Of a DNA stretch of 64,000 bases, positions 17,340 to 25,600 are shown in pieces (the first letter of the stretch is position 1; each line of letters begins with the position of its first letter). Below the pieces are notes generated by a model, which ran no database searches, was not told the origin of the DNA, and saw only the letters and a list, made by a program, of their open reading frames with translations. Position numbers and translations under genes: made by a program. The DNA lies in NCBI RefSeq assembly GCF_018388465.1, contig NZ_CP074404.1:372001-436000 (forward strand), read 5' to 3'. This DNA comes from Cellulomonas fengjieae. GTDB taxonomy: Bacteria > Actinomycetota > Actinomycetes > Actinomycetales > Cellulomonadaceae.

Positions 17340-18527
17340 TCAGCGGGCGCCGAGCGCGTGCTCGAGGGCCAGCTGGTTGAGGCGGACGAAGCCGAAGCCG
17401 CGCGCGCCGACCGCGTCGACGTCGAGGTCCTCGTACGCGGAGCGGTCGTTCAGCAGGTCGGACAGGGTCTCGCCCTCAGACAGCGTCGGCTGCGCGAGCT
17501 CGAGCACGCCGGCCTCCTCGAGCGCGGCCTGCACCTCGGGGTCGGCGCGGAAGGCCTGCGCGCGCTCCTTGAGCAGCAGGTACGTCGACATGTTCGCCGC
17601 GGCCGAGTCCCAGACGCCCTGGAAGTCCTCGGTGCGCGACGGCTTGTAGTCGAAGTGGCGCGGGCCGTCGTAGCGGGGGCCGCCCGACGGGAAGCCGTTC
17701 TCGACCAGGTCCACCGTGGCGAACGCGGAGAACAGGTCGCCGTGGCCGAACACCAGGTCCTGGTCGTACTTGATGGACCGCTGGCCGTTGAGGTCGATGT
17801 GGAAGAGCTTCTCCGCCCACAGCGCCTGCGCGATGCCCGACGTGTAGTTCAGGCCGGCCATCTGCTCGTGACCCGTCTCCGGGTTGAGGCCGACGATGTC
17901 GCCGTGCTCGAGCTTGGAGATGAACCCCAGCGCGTGCCCGACCGTGGGGAGCAGGATGTCGCCGCGGGGCTCGTTGGGCTTCGGCTCGATGGCGATCCGG
18001 AGGCCGTAGCCCTTCTCCTTGATGTACGCCGCGACGGTGTCGATGCCCTCGGCGTAGCGGTCGTGCGCGGCGTTGAGGTCCTTGGCGGAGTCGTACTCGG
18101 CGCCCTCGCGGCCGCCCCACATCACGAAGGTGTCGGCGCCGAGCTCGGCGGCCAGGTCGACGTTGCGGACGACCTTGCGCAGGCCGTAGCGGCGCACCCG
18201 GCGGTCGTTCGACGTGAACGCGCCGTCCTTGAAGATCGGGTGGCTGAACGTGTTGGTGGTGACCATCTCGACGGTGATGCCGGTCTCGTCGAGAGCGCCC
18301 TTGAAGCGGGCGAGGATCCGGTCACGCTCGGCGGCGTCCGAGCCGAACGGGACGACGTCGTCGTCGTGGAAGGTCACGTGCGCGGCGCCCAGCTCGGCCA
18401 GCTTGTGGACCGACTCGACCGGGTCCAGCCACGGGCGCGTGGCCGAGCCGAACTGGTCCTGGGCGTTCCAGCCGACCGTCCAGAGGCCGAACGAGAACTT
18501 GTCTGCACGGGTGGGCTGCGCTGCCAT
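17340..18527 (-). CDS. xylA: Xylose isomerase
   Basis: Interconverts D-xylose and D-xylulose. The 395-residue protein is the actinobacterial class I type, with W-T-V-G-W near the N-terminus, T-F-H-D-D-D-V-V-P (catalytic His), [16 protein letters not shown] (metal-binding Glu), G-H-E-Q-M, and F-H-I-D-L-N-G-Q with F-G-H-G-D (further metal ligands). The start at 18527 follows GAGGAG 7-9 bases upstream; an in-frame ATG 5 codons earlier lacks a site. It is the first gene of xylA-xylB, divergent from xylR. Its promoter and an adjoining inverted repeat fit control by that repressor. Confidence 0.97.
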   Translation of the reverse strand: MAAQPTRADKFSFGLWTVGWNAQDQFGSATRPWLDPVESVHKLAELGAAHVTFHDDDVVPFGSDAAERDRILARFKGALDETGITVEMVTTNTFSHPIFKDGAFTSNDRRVRRYGLRKVVRNVDLAAELGADTFVMWGGREGAEYDSAKDLNAAHDRYAEGIDTVAAYIKEKGYGLRIAIEPKPNEPRGDILLPTVGHALGFISKLEHGDIVGLNPETGHEQMAGLNYTSGIAQALWAEKLFHIDLNGQRSIKYDQDLVFGHGDLFSAFATVDLVENGFPSGGPRYDGPRHFDYKPSRTEDFQGVWDSAAANMSTYLLLKERAQAFRADPEVQAALEEAGVLELAQPTLSEGETLSDLLNDRSAYEDLDVDAVGARGFGFVRLNQLALEHALGAR

Positions 18528-18550
18528 CACGCGTCTCCTCATCGAGATGA

Positions 18551-18571
18551 ATCCGGTTTAGTTTGCCGGAT
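18551..18571. promoter_or_regulatory. Probable XylR operator
   Basis: An inverted repeat ATCCGG-N9-CCGGAT lies immediately downstream of the xylA -10 box, covering the expected start of transcription. The spacer TTTAGTTTG contains TTAGTTTG, which looks like a half-site of ROK-type xyl operators in Bacillus. Its position suggests repression by blocking initiation; the assignment to XylR is inference from adjacency. Confidence 0.6.
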
Positions 18572-18572
18572 G

Positions 18573-18601
18573 AATTTATCCCGTCCCGCCGGTAGGGTCA
18601 A
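18573..18601 (-). promoter_or_regulatory. xylA promoter
   Basis: On the minus strand TTGACC (18601-18596) and TAAATT (18578-18573) are 17 bases apart. The -35 box overlaps the -10 box of the divergent xylR gene, so the two promoters probably exclude each other. Confidence 0.75.
18593..18598 (+). promoter_or_regulatory. Leaderless -10 box of xylR
   Basis: GG-TAGGGT ends 6 bases before ATG 18605, and no ribosome site is present. It overlaps the -35 box of xylA. Confidence 0.6.
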
Positions 18602-18604
18602 GCC

Positions 18605-19819
18605 ATGCCGACGACCGAGCACCGCGACCCGTCGCGGGTGGCGCGGCAGGCGCAGATGCGCGACCAGAACCTCGGCGTGGCCCTGCGCGGCATCGTCGAC
18701 GCCCCCGCACCGGTGTCGCGCGCGCAGCTCGCCGCGGCGGAGGGGCTCGCCCGCGCCACCGTCTCCGGGCTCGTCGACCACCTCATCGAGGCGCGACTCG
18801 TGCGCGAGCTCGACCCCGCCCAGACGCAGCGCGCCGGGCGGCCCGCCGTCCCGCTCGCCCCCGCGCGGGGGACCGTCGCGGGCGTCGGGATGGAGATCAA
18901 CGTCGACTACCTCGGCGTCCGCGCGATCGACCTGTCCGGTGACGTCCTGGCCGAGCACGTGGAGCTGGACGACCTGCGGGGCGCCGACGCCGGCGCGGTC
19001 CTGGACCGGCTGGCCGCCCTGGCCGCCCCGGTGGTGCAGGACCTGCAGGCGCGGGGGATCCGCGTCGCCGGCACCGCGCTCGCGCTCCCCGGCCTGGTCG
19101 ACCGCGTCACCGGGCCGCTGCGCGTCGCCCCGAACCTCGGCTGGCGGGACGTCGACGTGGTGGCGGCCGTGTCCGCGCACCCCGCGCTGGCGGCCCTCCC
19201 GCCGCGCGTCGCCAACGAGGCCAACCTGGCCGCGCGCGCGGAGGCGCACGCCCGCGGCGGCTCGCCGAGCTTCGCCTACGTGTCCGGCGAGGTCGGCATC
19301 GGTGGCGCGATCGTGCTCGACGGCGAGATCGTCCCCGGCCGGCACGGCTGGAGCGGCGAGATCGGGCACATCGTCGTCGACGCCTTCCGCGGGCCGCGCG
19401 CGTCCGACGGCAGCCTGGAGGCGCTGGCCGGTCAGGACGCGATGCTGCGGGCGGCCGGGCTGCCGCAGACCGCCCGGCTCGACGCGCTGCTCGACGCGCT
19501 GGCCACCGGCGACGCACGCGCGTCCGCCGCCGTCGCCCAGGCTGCTCGGGCGCTCGGCGTCGCGCTCGCGTCGGTGGCCAACGTGGTCGACGTCGGCGAG
19601 GTGGTGCTCGGCGGCACCTTCGGCCAGCTGTTCGACCACGTGCACGACGAGGTGGCCGCCCGGCTCGACGAGCTGGTGATCTTCGCGCCCTGGTCGCCGC
19701 TGCAGGTCTCGCCCGCACGCGCCGGCCAGTACCCGGCGATGACCGGCGGCGCCCTCGCGGCCCTCGCCCGCCTCCTCGCCGACCCGGCCCAGTGGCTCCG
19801 CCAGCAACCCACCCCCTGA
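18605..19819 (+). CDS. xylR: ROK-family transcriptional repressor (probable XylR)
   Basis: A 404-residue regulator with an N-terminal winged helix-turn-helix (about 25-80: S-R-A-Q-L-A-A-A-E-G-L-A-R-A-T-V-S-G-L-V-D-H-L-I) and a C-terminal ROK sugar-kinase-like domain (about 95-390). The ROK part has V-G-I-G-G-A-I-V-L-D-G and G-W-S-G-E-I-G-H-I. The Cys-rich zinc motif that usually follows in ROK proteins is not evident. Divergent orientation to xylA-xylB and the shared 77-base control region support a role as xylose-responsive repressor. Ligand identity is inferred, not shown. Confidence 0.88.
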   Translation: MPTTEHRDPSRVARQAQMRDQNLGVALRGIVDAPAPVSRAQLAAAEGLARATVSGLVDHLIEARLVRELDPAQTQRAGRPAVPLAPARGTVAGVGMEINVDYLGVRAIDLSGDVLAEHVELDDLRGADAGAVLDRLAALAAPVVQDLQARGIRVAGTALALPGLVDRVTGPLRVAPNLGWRDVDVVAAVSAHPALAALPPRVANEANLAARAEAHARGGSPSFAYVSGEVGIGGAIVLDGEIVPGRHGWSGEIGHIVVDAFRGPRASDGSLEALAGQDAMLRAAGLPQTARLDALLDALATGDARASAAVAQAARALGVALASVANVVDVGEVVLGGTFGQLFDHVHDEVAARLDELVIFAPWSPLQVSPARAGQYPAMTGGALAALARLLADPAQWLRQQPTP

Positions 19820-19846
19820 CCCACCCACCCACGCGACGCTCGGCCG

Positions 19847-19852
19847 TAGGCT
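19847..19852 (+). promoter_or_regulatory. Leaderless -10 box of the lactonase gene
   Basis: TAGGCT lies 8 bases before GTG 19861, with no ribosome site between. The spacing is slightly longer than in the other leaderless genes here. Confidence 0.45.
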
Positions 19853-19860
19853 CCCTCGTC

Positions 19861-20928
19861 GTGAGCGCGCAGCAGAACCCCCTGTGGATCGGTACCTACC
19901 CCGCGGCCGGTGCCGGCACGCCCGTCGGCCAGGGGGAGGGGATCTGGCGGGTGGACCTCGACCCCGCGACCGGTGGGCTGAGCAGCGCGCGGCTGGTGGT
20001 CGAGACCCCGTCGCCGAGCTTCCTCGCGCAGCGCGGCTCGGTGCTGTACGCCGCCAACGAGCAGGCGGACGGCACGGTGAGCGCGTTCGACGTCGTCGGC
20101 GACTCGCTCCTGCACCGCGCCACTGTCCCGTCCGGCGGCGCCGACCCCTGCCACCTGCTGCTCGACGACGACGCGTCCGCGCTGCTCGTCGCCAACTACT
20201 CGTCGGGCACCCTCGCGGTCCTGCCGCTCGACGCGGACGGCGGGTTCGCGACGGGCGGCCCCGACCAGGTGCTCGGGCACACCGGCTCGGGTCCCGACGA
20301 GGGCCGTCAGGAGTCGTCGCACGCGCACTTCGTCGCCCTCGACCCCGGCGGGTTCGTGCTGGTGGTGGACCTGGGCACCGACGAGATCCGCCGCTACCGA
20401 CGCGCGGCCGGCCGGCTGGTCGAGGACGGCATCGCGGCCGTGCTGCCCGCCGGCACGGGCCCGCGTCACCTCGCGTTCGGCGCCGACGGCCGGTTCGCGT
20501 ACGTGGTGGGGGAGCTGGACGTGACGGTCCGCGTGCTGGCGTGGGCCGACGGCGCCGGCACGCTGGTGCAGACGCTGCCGGCCACCACGACGCCGGCCCG
20601 GTCGGGCGGCCGGGTGCTGCCGTCGCACGTCGCGCTGGACGGCGAGCGGCTGCTGGTGGGCGTGCGGGAGGCGGACGTGCTCGCACGGTTCACCGTCCGC
20701 GCCGACGGGCTGCTCGACCCGGTGGCAGACGACGCGTTGCCCGGCAGCTGGCCGCGGCACTTCGCGGTGGTCGACGGCTGGACGGTCGTCGCCGGGCAGA
20801 CGTCCGACGATCTCGCGGTGCTCGCCGCGGACGGCAGCGCCGTCGGTACGATCCCGATCCCCGCACCGGCCTGCATCGTCCTGGGCCACGGTGTCGGACA
20901 GGGGGAACGCCGTTCGTTGCAGGAGTGA
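19861..20928 (+). CDS. Lactonase family protein (6-phosphogluconolactonase-like beta-propeller)
   Basis: A 355-residue seven-bladed beta-propeller of the lactonase family (Pgl/YbhE type), which in E. coli hydrolyses 6-phosphogluconolactone. Recognisable blocks are W-I-G-T-Y, P-S-P-S-F-L-A, Y-A-A-N-E, G-G-A-D-P-C-H, L-L-V-A-N-Y-S-S-G-T, S-S-H-A-H-F-V, V-V-D-L-G-T-D, G-T-G-P-R-H-L-A-F and A-Y-V-V-G-E-L. No signal peptide is visible, so it should be cytosolic. It stands alone between xylR and the DGPF/sigma pair. The exact lactone is not determined; sugar-acid lactones from pentose oxidation are possible given the setting. Confidence 0.85.
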   Translation: MSAQQNPLWIGTYPAAGAGTPVGQGEGIWRVDLDPATGGLSSARLVVETPSPSFLAQRGSVLYAANEQADGTVSAFDVVGDSLLHRATVPSGGADPCHLLLDDDASALLVANYSSGTLAVLPLDADGGFATGGPDQVLGHTGSGPDEGRQESSHAHFVALDPGGFVLVVDLGTDEIRRYRRAAGRLVEDGIAAVLPAGTGPRHLAFGADGRFAYVVGELDVTVRVLAWADGAGTLVQTLPATTTPARSGGRVLPSHVALDGERLLVGVREADVLARFTVRADGLLDPVADDALPGSWPRHFAVVDGWTVVAGQTSDDLAVLAADGSAVGTIPIPAPACIVLGHGVGQGERRSLQE

Positions 20929-20968
20929 GCCGCCCACCAGGGGCGCCCCACCACAGGAGATGGTCCAC

Positions 20969-21298
20969 GTGCAGTACTTGTTCTCGGTGATCGACCACGC
21001 CACCGGCTCGGCCACCCCGGCCGAGATGGAGGCCATCGACGTGTTCAACGACCGGCTCGTGGCCGACGGCCACTGGGTGTTCGCGGCAGGGCTCGACGCG
21101 CCCGACACGGCCACGGTCGTGGACGGTCGGGGTGCGCAGGTGCTGGTCACCGACGGTCCCTTCGTGGAGACGAAGGAGCACGTCGCGGGCTTCTGGCTCA
21201 TCGAGGCTCCTGACCTCGACGTGGCGCTCGAGCTCGCCGCGGCGGGGTCGGCGGCGTGCAACCGCCGGGTCGAGGTCCGGCCGTTCCTGGCAAGGTGA
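20969..21298 (+). CDS. DGPF/YCII-family protein partnered with an ECF sigma factor
   Basis: A 109-residue YCII-related protein with the motif D-G-P-F-V-E-T-K-E (about 62-70), the DGPF signature. Such proteins are the standard genomic partner of ECF42-type sigma factors. The start is GTG 20969 because AGGAGA (20955-20960) lies 8 bases upstream; an ATG at 20960 is in frame but sits inside that ribosome site. The stop overlaps the start of the sigma-factor gene (GTGA). Biochemical role is unknown. The family is not an anti-sigma factor in sequence. Confidence 0.88.
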   Translation: MQYLFSVIDHATGSATPAEMEAIDVFNDRLVADGHWVFAAGLDAPDTATVVDGRGAQVLVTDGPFVETKEHVAGFWLIEAPDLDVALELAAAGSAACNRRVEVRPFLAR

Positions 21299-22560
21299 CC
21301 GCGATCGACGCCGCCCAGGCGATCTCCCGCGTCCACCGGGAGCAGTGGGCCCGGATCGTGGCGTCGCTGACGCGGCGGTTCGGTGACCTGGACATCGCCG
21401 AGGAGGCCGCCGCCGAGGCGTTCGCGAGCGCGGTCGAGCGGTGGCCCACCGACGGCGTGCCCCCGAACCCCGGCGCCTGGCTGACCACCACGGCCAACCG
21501 CAAGGCCATCGACCGGATCCGCCGCGAGAGCAAGCGCGAGGACAAGGAACGGGGGGCGCGGATGCTGTACGACGACGGCCCGCGCGAGCCCGTGGGTGCC
21601 GTCGACGACGAGCGCCTCCGGCTGATCTTCACGTGCTGCCACCCGGCGCTCGCGATGGAGAGCCGCGTGGCGCTGACGCTGCGCCTGGTCGGCGGGATGA
21701 CGGTGCCCGAGATCGCCCGGGCGTTCCTGGTGCGCGAGGCGGCGATGGGGCAGCGGATCACGCGCGCCAAGGCGAAGATCGCGGCGGCCGGCATCCCGTA
21801 CCGGGTGCCGCGGGCGCAGGACCTGCCGGCGCGGGTCACGGGCGTCCTGGCCGCACTGTTCCTCGTCTTCAACGAGGGCTACCTGGCCAGCGGCCCCGAC
21901 ACCGATCCCGTCCGCGCGGACCTGACCGCCGAGGCGATCCGGCTCACGAGGATGCTCCGGACGCTCCTGCCCCAGGACGGGGAGGTGGCCGGCCTGCTCG
22001 CGCTCATGCTGCTCACCGAGGCGCGGCGGCCGGCCCGGATCTCGGCGAGCGGCGAGCTGGTGACCCTCCATGAGCAGGATCGCGGCGCCTGGGACGCGGA
22101 GCTGATCGCCGAGGGGCACCGCCTGGTGCGCGAGCGGCTCGGCACCGGGGCGGCGCCGGGCCGCTACCAGGTCCTGGCCGCGATCAACGCGGTGCACACC
22201 TCCGCCCGCGACGCTCGCGACACCGACTGGTCGCAGGTCGTCGCCCTCTACGACCAGCTCGTCCGCATCGACCCGTCGCCGGTCGTCGCGCTCAACCGGG
22301 CGGTCGCGGTCGCGGAGCTGGACGGCCCGGACGTCGCGCTGGCCCTGGTCGACGGGCTGGGGACGCTGGTCGGGTACCACGCGTTCCACGCGACCCGCGC
22401 GGAGCTGCTGCGTCGGCTGGGCCGCGGCGCGGACGCCCGGGCGGCGTACGACGAGGCGATCGCGCTCGCGGGCAACACCGCGGAGATCGCGTACCTGAGG
22501 CGTCGCCGGGACCAGCTCGTACCGCCCGGCGCGCCCCGGAGGTCCGTTACGGAATCGTGA
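21295..22560 (+). CDS. ECF42-type RNA polymerase sigma factor with C-terminal TPR-like extension
   Basis: A 421-residue sigma-70 family protein. Region 2 covers about 10-80 (D-L-D-I-A-E-E-A-A-A-E-A-F-A-S-A, W-L-T-T-T-A-N-R-K-A-I-D-R-I-R-R-E). Region 4 covers about 120-175 (L-T-L-R-L-V-G-G-M-T-V-P-E-I-A-R-A-F-L-V, R-I-T-R-A-K). A helical extension of about 220 residues (F-N-E-G-Y-L-A-S-G, L-L-T-E-A-R-R-P-A-R, N-R-A-V-A-V-A-E-L-D-G-P) matches the tetratricopeptide-like C-terminus of ECF42 sigma factors, which is thought to regulate activity in place of an anti-sigma factor. It is translationally coupled to the DGPF gene. No target promoter could be identified. Confidence 0.9.
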   Translation: MTAIDAAQAISRVHREQWARIVASLTRRFGDLDIAEEAAAEAFASAVERWPTDGVPPNPGAWLTTTANRKAIDRIRRESKREDKERGARMLYDDGPREPVGAVDDERLRLIFTCCHPALAMESRVALTLRLVGGMTVPEIARAFLVREAAMGQRITRAKAKIAAAGIPYRVPRAQDLPARVTGVLAALFLVFNEGYLASGPDTDPVRADLTAEAIRLTRMLRTLLPQDGEVAGLLALMLLTEARRPARISASGELVTLHEQDRGAWDAELIAEGHRLVRERLGTGAAPGRYQVLAAINAVHTSARDARDTDWSQVVALYDQLVRIDPSPVVALNRAVAVAELDGPDVALALVDGLGTLVGYHAFHATRAELLRRLGRGADARAAYDEAIALAGNTAEIAYLRRRRDQLVPPGAPRRSVTES

Positions 22561-22568
22561 TCTAGGGG

Positions 22569-22586
22569 ACTTACCGCCCAGTAAGT
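22569..22586. promoter_or_regulatory. Inverted repeat upstream of the GH3 gene
   Basis: ACTTAC-N6-GTAAGT lies 86 bases before the GH3 start and 9 bases after the sigma-factor stop. The surrounding DNA is less GC-rich than average. It may be an operator for the GH3 gene; no similar element was found at the xylanase or xylA promoters. Confidence 0.4.
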
Positions 22587-22671
22587 GCTTGTGATTGTCT
22601 GGCGAGGCCGACCGCACGGAAAGGGCAACGAGGCCCGCGACCGAGGCCGGCCGCGTCTCGAGGGAGTGACC

Positions 22672-25600
22672 GTGCGCCGAGCCGACCGCCCGAACCCCGT
22701 CCCCGCCGGCCTCACCGCCCTGGCCCTGGTCATGCCGCTCGCGGTGGTCGCGCTCGCCACGCCGGCGCTCGCCGCACCGGGCGACCTCGCCCGGACGGGA
22801 ACGGCGACCGCCTCGCAGTTCCAGTCCGACGCCGACGGCACGTTCCCTCCGGACGCGGCCATCGACGGGGACCCGGCCACCCGGTGGGCCAGCGGCAACG
22901 GCCCCGACGAGGACGTCCCGTACGCCCAGTGGGTGCAGGTCGACCTCGGCGCGGAGGCGTCCGTCGACCACGTCGTGCTGGCGTGGGAGGCCGCGTTCGC
23001 CGCGGGCTACGAGGTACAGGTGGCGACGACGGCGCCCGACGACCCGGCGTCCTGGACCGCGGTGCACGCGGAGGAGGCGGGCGACGGCGGCACCGACGAC
23101 GTCACGTTCGCGGCCACCGACGCCCGGTACGTGCGGGTGCACATGACCCAGCGCACGAGCTTCGACTGGGACCCCGCCCGCCCCCACTGGTACGGCTACT
23201 CACTGTTCTCGTTCGAGGTCTACGGCACGGCGACGCAGACGGCGGTCGCCTTCGCCCGGTCCACCACCACCGTCCGCGCGGGTGAGACGGCCACCGTCCC
23301 GCTGATCCTGGCGTCCGCCGCGGAGGCCGACGCCACCGTCCGGGTGCGGTCCACCGGGGGCACGGGGGTGGCCGGGACCGACTACACCGCCGTCGACGAG
23401 ACCGTCACGTTCCCGGCCGGCAGCACCGAGGCGTCCGTGTCCGTGCCGACGGTCGACCACGGCCCGCTCGGCCAGGTGCGCACGGTCGAGCTGACCCTCT
23501 CCGAGCCGTCCGACGCCCTCGTGCTCGGCGGCCGGACCAGCACGTCGGTGACCATCGCGCCGCACGGCGAGCTGCCGGACGTCGGCGGCGTCACGGTGCT
23601 CGACGACTTCGAGTCCGGTGTCCCGGCCGGGTACACGACCTGGGGCGCCAGCGCGCCGGTCACCCCGGTGCTGAGCACCGGCCCGGTGGACCGGGGCGGC
23701 AACGGCCTGATCGCCACCGTCGGGGCTGAACCGGCCGCGGGGGACTGGTTCGGGTTCACGCACGACATCGCCGCCACCGACTGGTCGGCGCACGACGGCT
23801 TCACGTTCTGGTTCCTGGGCACCGGCGAGGGCGGAGAGCTCCGGTACGAGCTCAAGAGCGGCGGCCAGCTGTTCGAGCGGTCGGTCACGGACGACACCGC
23901 GGGCTGGCGCCAGGTCAGCGTGGCGTTCTCCCAGCTGCGCCTCAAGGGCACCCCGGCCTCGGACGCCCGGTTCGACCCGTCGGCGAGCACCGGCTTCGCG
24001 GTGACCCTGACCGACCTGGGCGCCGGGGCGTGGGCCTTCGACGACCTCGGGCTGTACGACCGCGTCAGCACGATCGAGGACGCCGAGGGCGAGGTGCCCC
24101 TGGCGGAGCCGGGCTCCACGGTCGGCATCTTCACGTGGGGCTCGGCGGCGGACCTGGTGCGCCTCGGGGTCACGGAGCAGGAGCGCGAGGGGCTACCGGC
24201 GGACAACCACGTGCTGTCCGGCGACTACCAGATCCCGTCGGGCGGGTGGGGCGGGTTCAGCCAGAACCTCGCGGCCGGCCAGGACTGGAGCTCGTTCCGC
24301 GGCATCCGGCTCGCCTGGTACGCGTCGCAGCCGACGCGCCCCGCGAGCCCGACCGCCGGCGACGACATCAAGGTCGAGCTCAAGGACGGCGGACCGGACG
24401 GCGAGCACTCCGAGGTGTGGGCCGCCACGTTCAAGGACAACTGGTCCAGCGACGGCAGCCGCTGGAAGATCGTCGACCTCCCGTTCTCGCAGTTCACGCT
24501 GAGCGGGTACCAGCCGGGTGACGCGGCGACGCGCAACGGCACCCTCGACCTGACGTCGGCCTGGGGCTACGCGATCACGATGGTGCCCGGCACGGCGACG
24601 ACCGTCTCCTGGGCCGTCGACGACGTCCAGCTGTACGGCTCCGCGGTCCCCGCGCCGACGGCCACGGTGGACTCCGACGACGTGGTCCTGGTCGACCCCG
24701 GCGCGACGGCGCAGGTCCCGGTGGTCCTGACGACGACCGACGGCCAGCCGCTTCCCGCGGACGTCACCGTCGACTACGCGAACGGTGCCGGCACCGCCGT
24801 GGCCGGCACGCACTACGACGCGTTCAGCGGCACGCTCACGTTCCCCGCGGGGGCCGCGTCCGGTTCGGCGCAGACGATCGAGGTGGTGACGCACGCGACC
24901 GACGCGGTCGACGACGCCCGCACGCTCACGGTCGACCTGAGCGCCTCGGGCGCCGCCGTCGGCACCACCCCGCGGGTCGTCCTCAACGCCGTGGGCGCCC
25001 CCTACCTGGACGCGTCCCGGCCCACCGACGAGCGCGTCGACGACCTGCTGGGCCGGATGACGCTCGCCGAGAAGGTCGGCCAGATGACCCAGGCGGAGCG
25101 CCTCGGCCTGCAGTCGCCCACGCAGATCGCGGACCTCGGCCTCGGCTCCGTGCTCTCGGGCGGCGGCTCCGTGCCGGCCCAGAACACGGCCGCCGGCTGG
25201 GCGGACATGGTGGACGCGTTCCAGCGCCAGGCCCTGTCCACGCGCCTCCAGATCCCGTTGATCTACGGCGTCGACGCGGTGCACGGCCACAACAACGTGG
25301 TCGGCGCGACGATCTTCCCGCACAACGAGGGGCTCGGGGCCGCGCGCGACGCCGACCTCGTCGAGCAGGTGCAGCGCACCACGGCGCAGGAGGTCCGCGC
25401 GACCGGCGTGCCGTGGACGTTCGCGCCGTGCCTGTGCGTCACGCGTGACGAGCGGTGGGGCCGGTCCTACGAGTCCTTCGGCGAGGACCCGGCGCTCGTG
25501 ACGGCGATGGCGGGCGCCGCGGTGGTCGGGCTGCAGGGCACGGACCCGAGCGACCTGTCCGGGCCGGACAAGGTGCTGGCCACCGCCAAGCACTGGGTGG

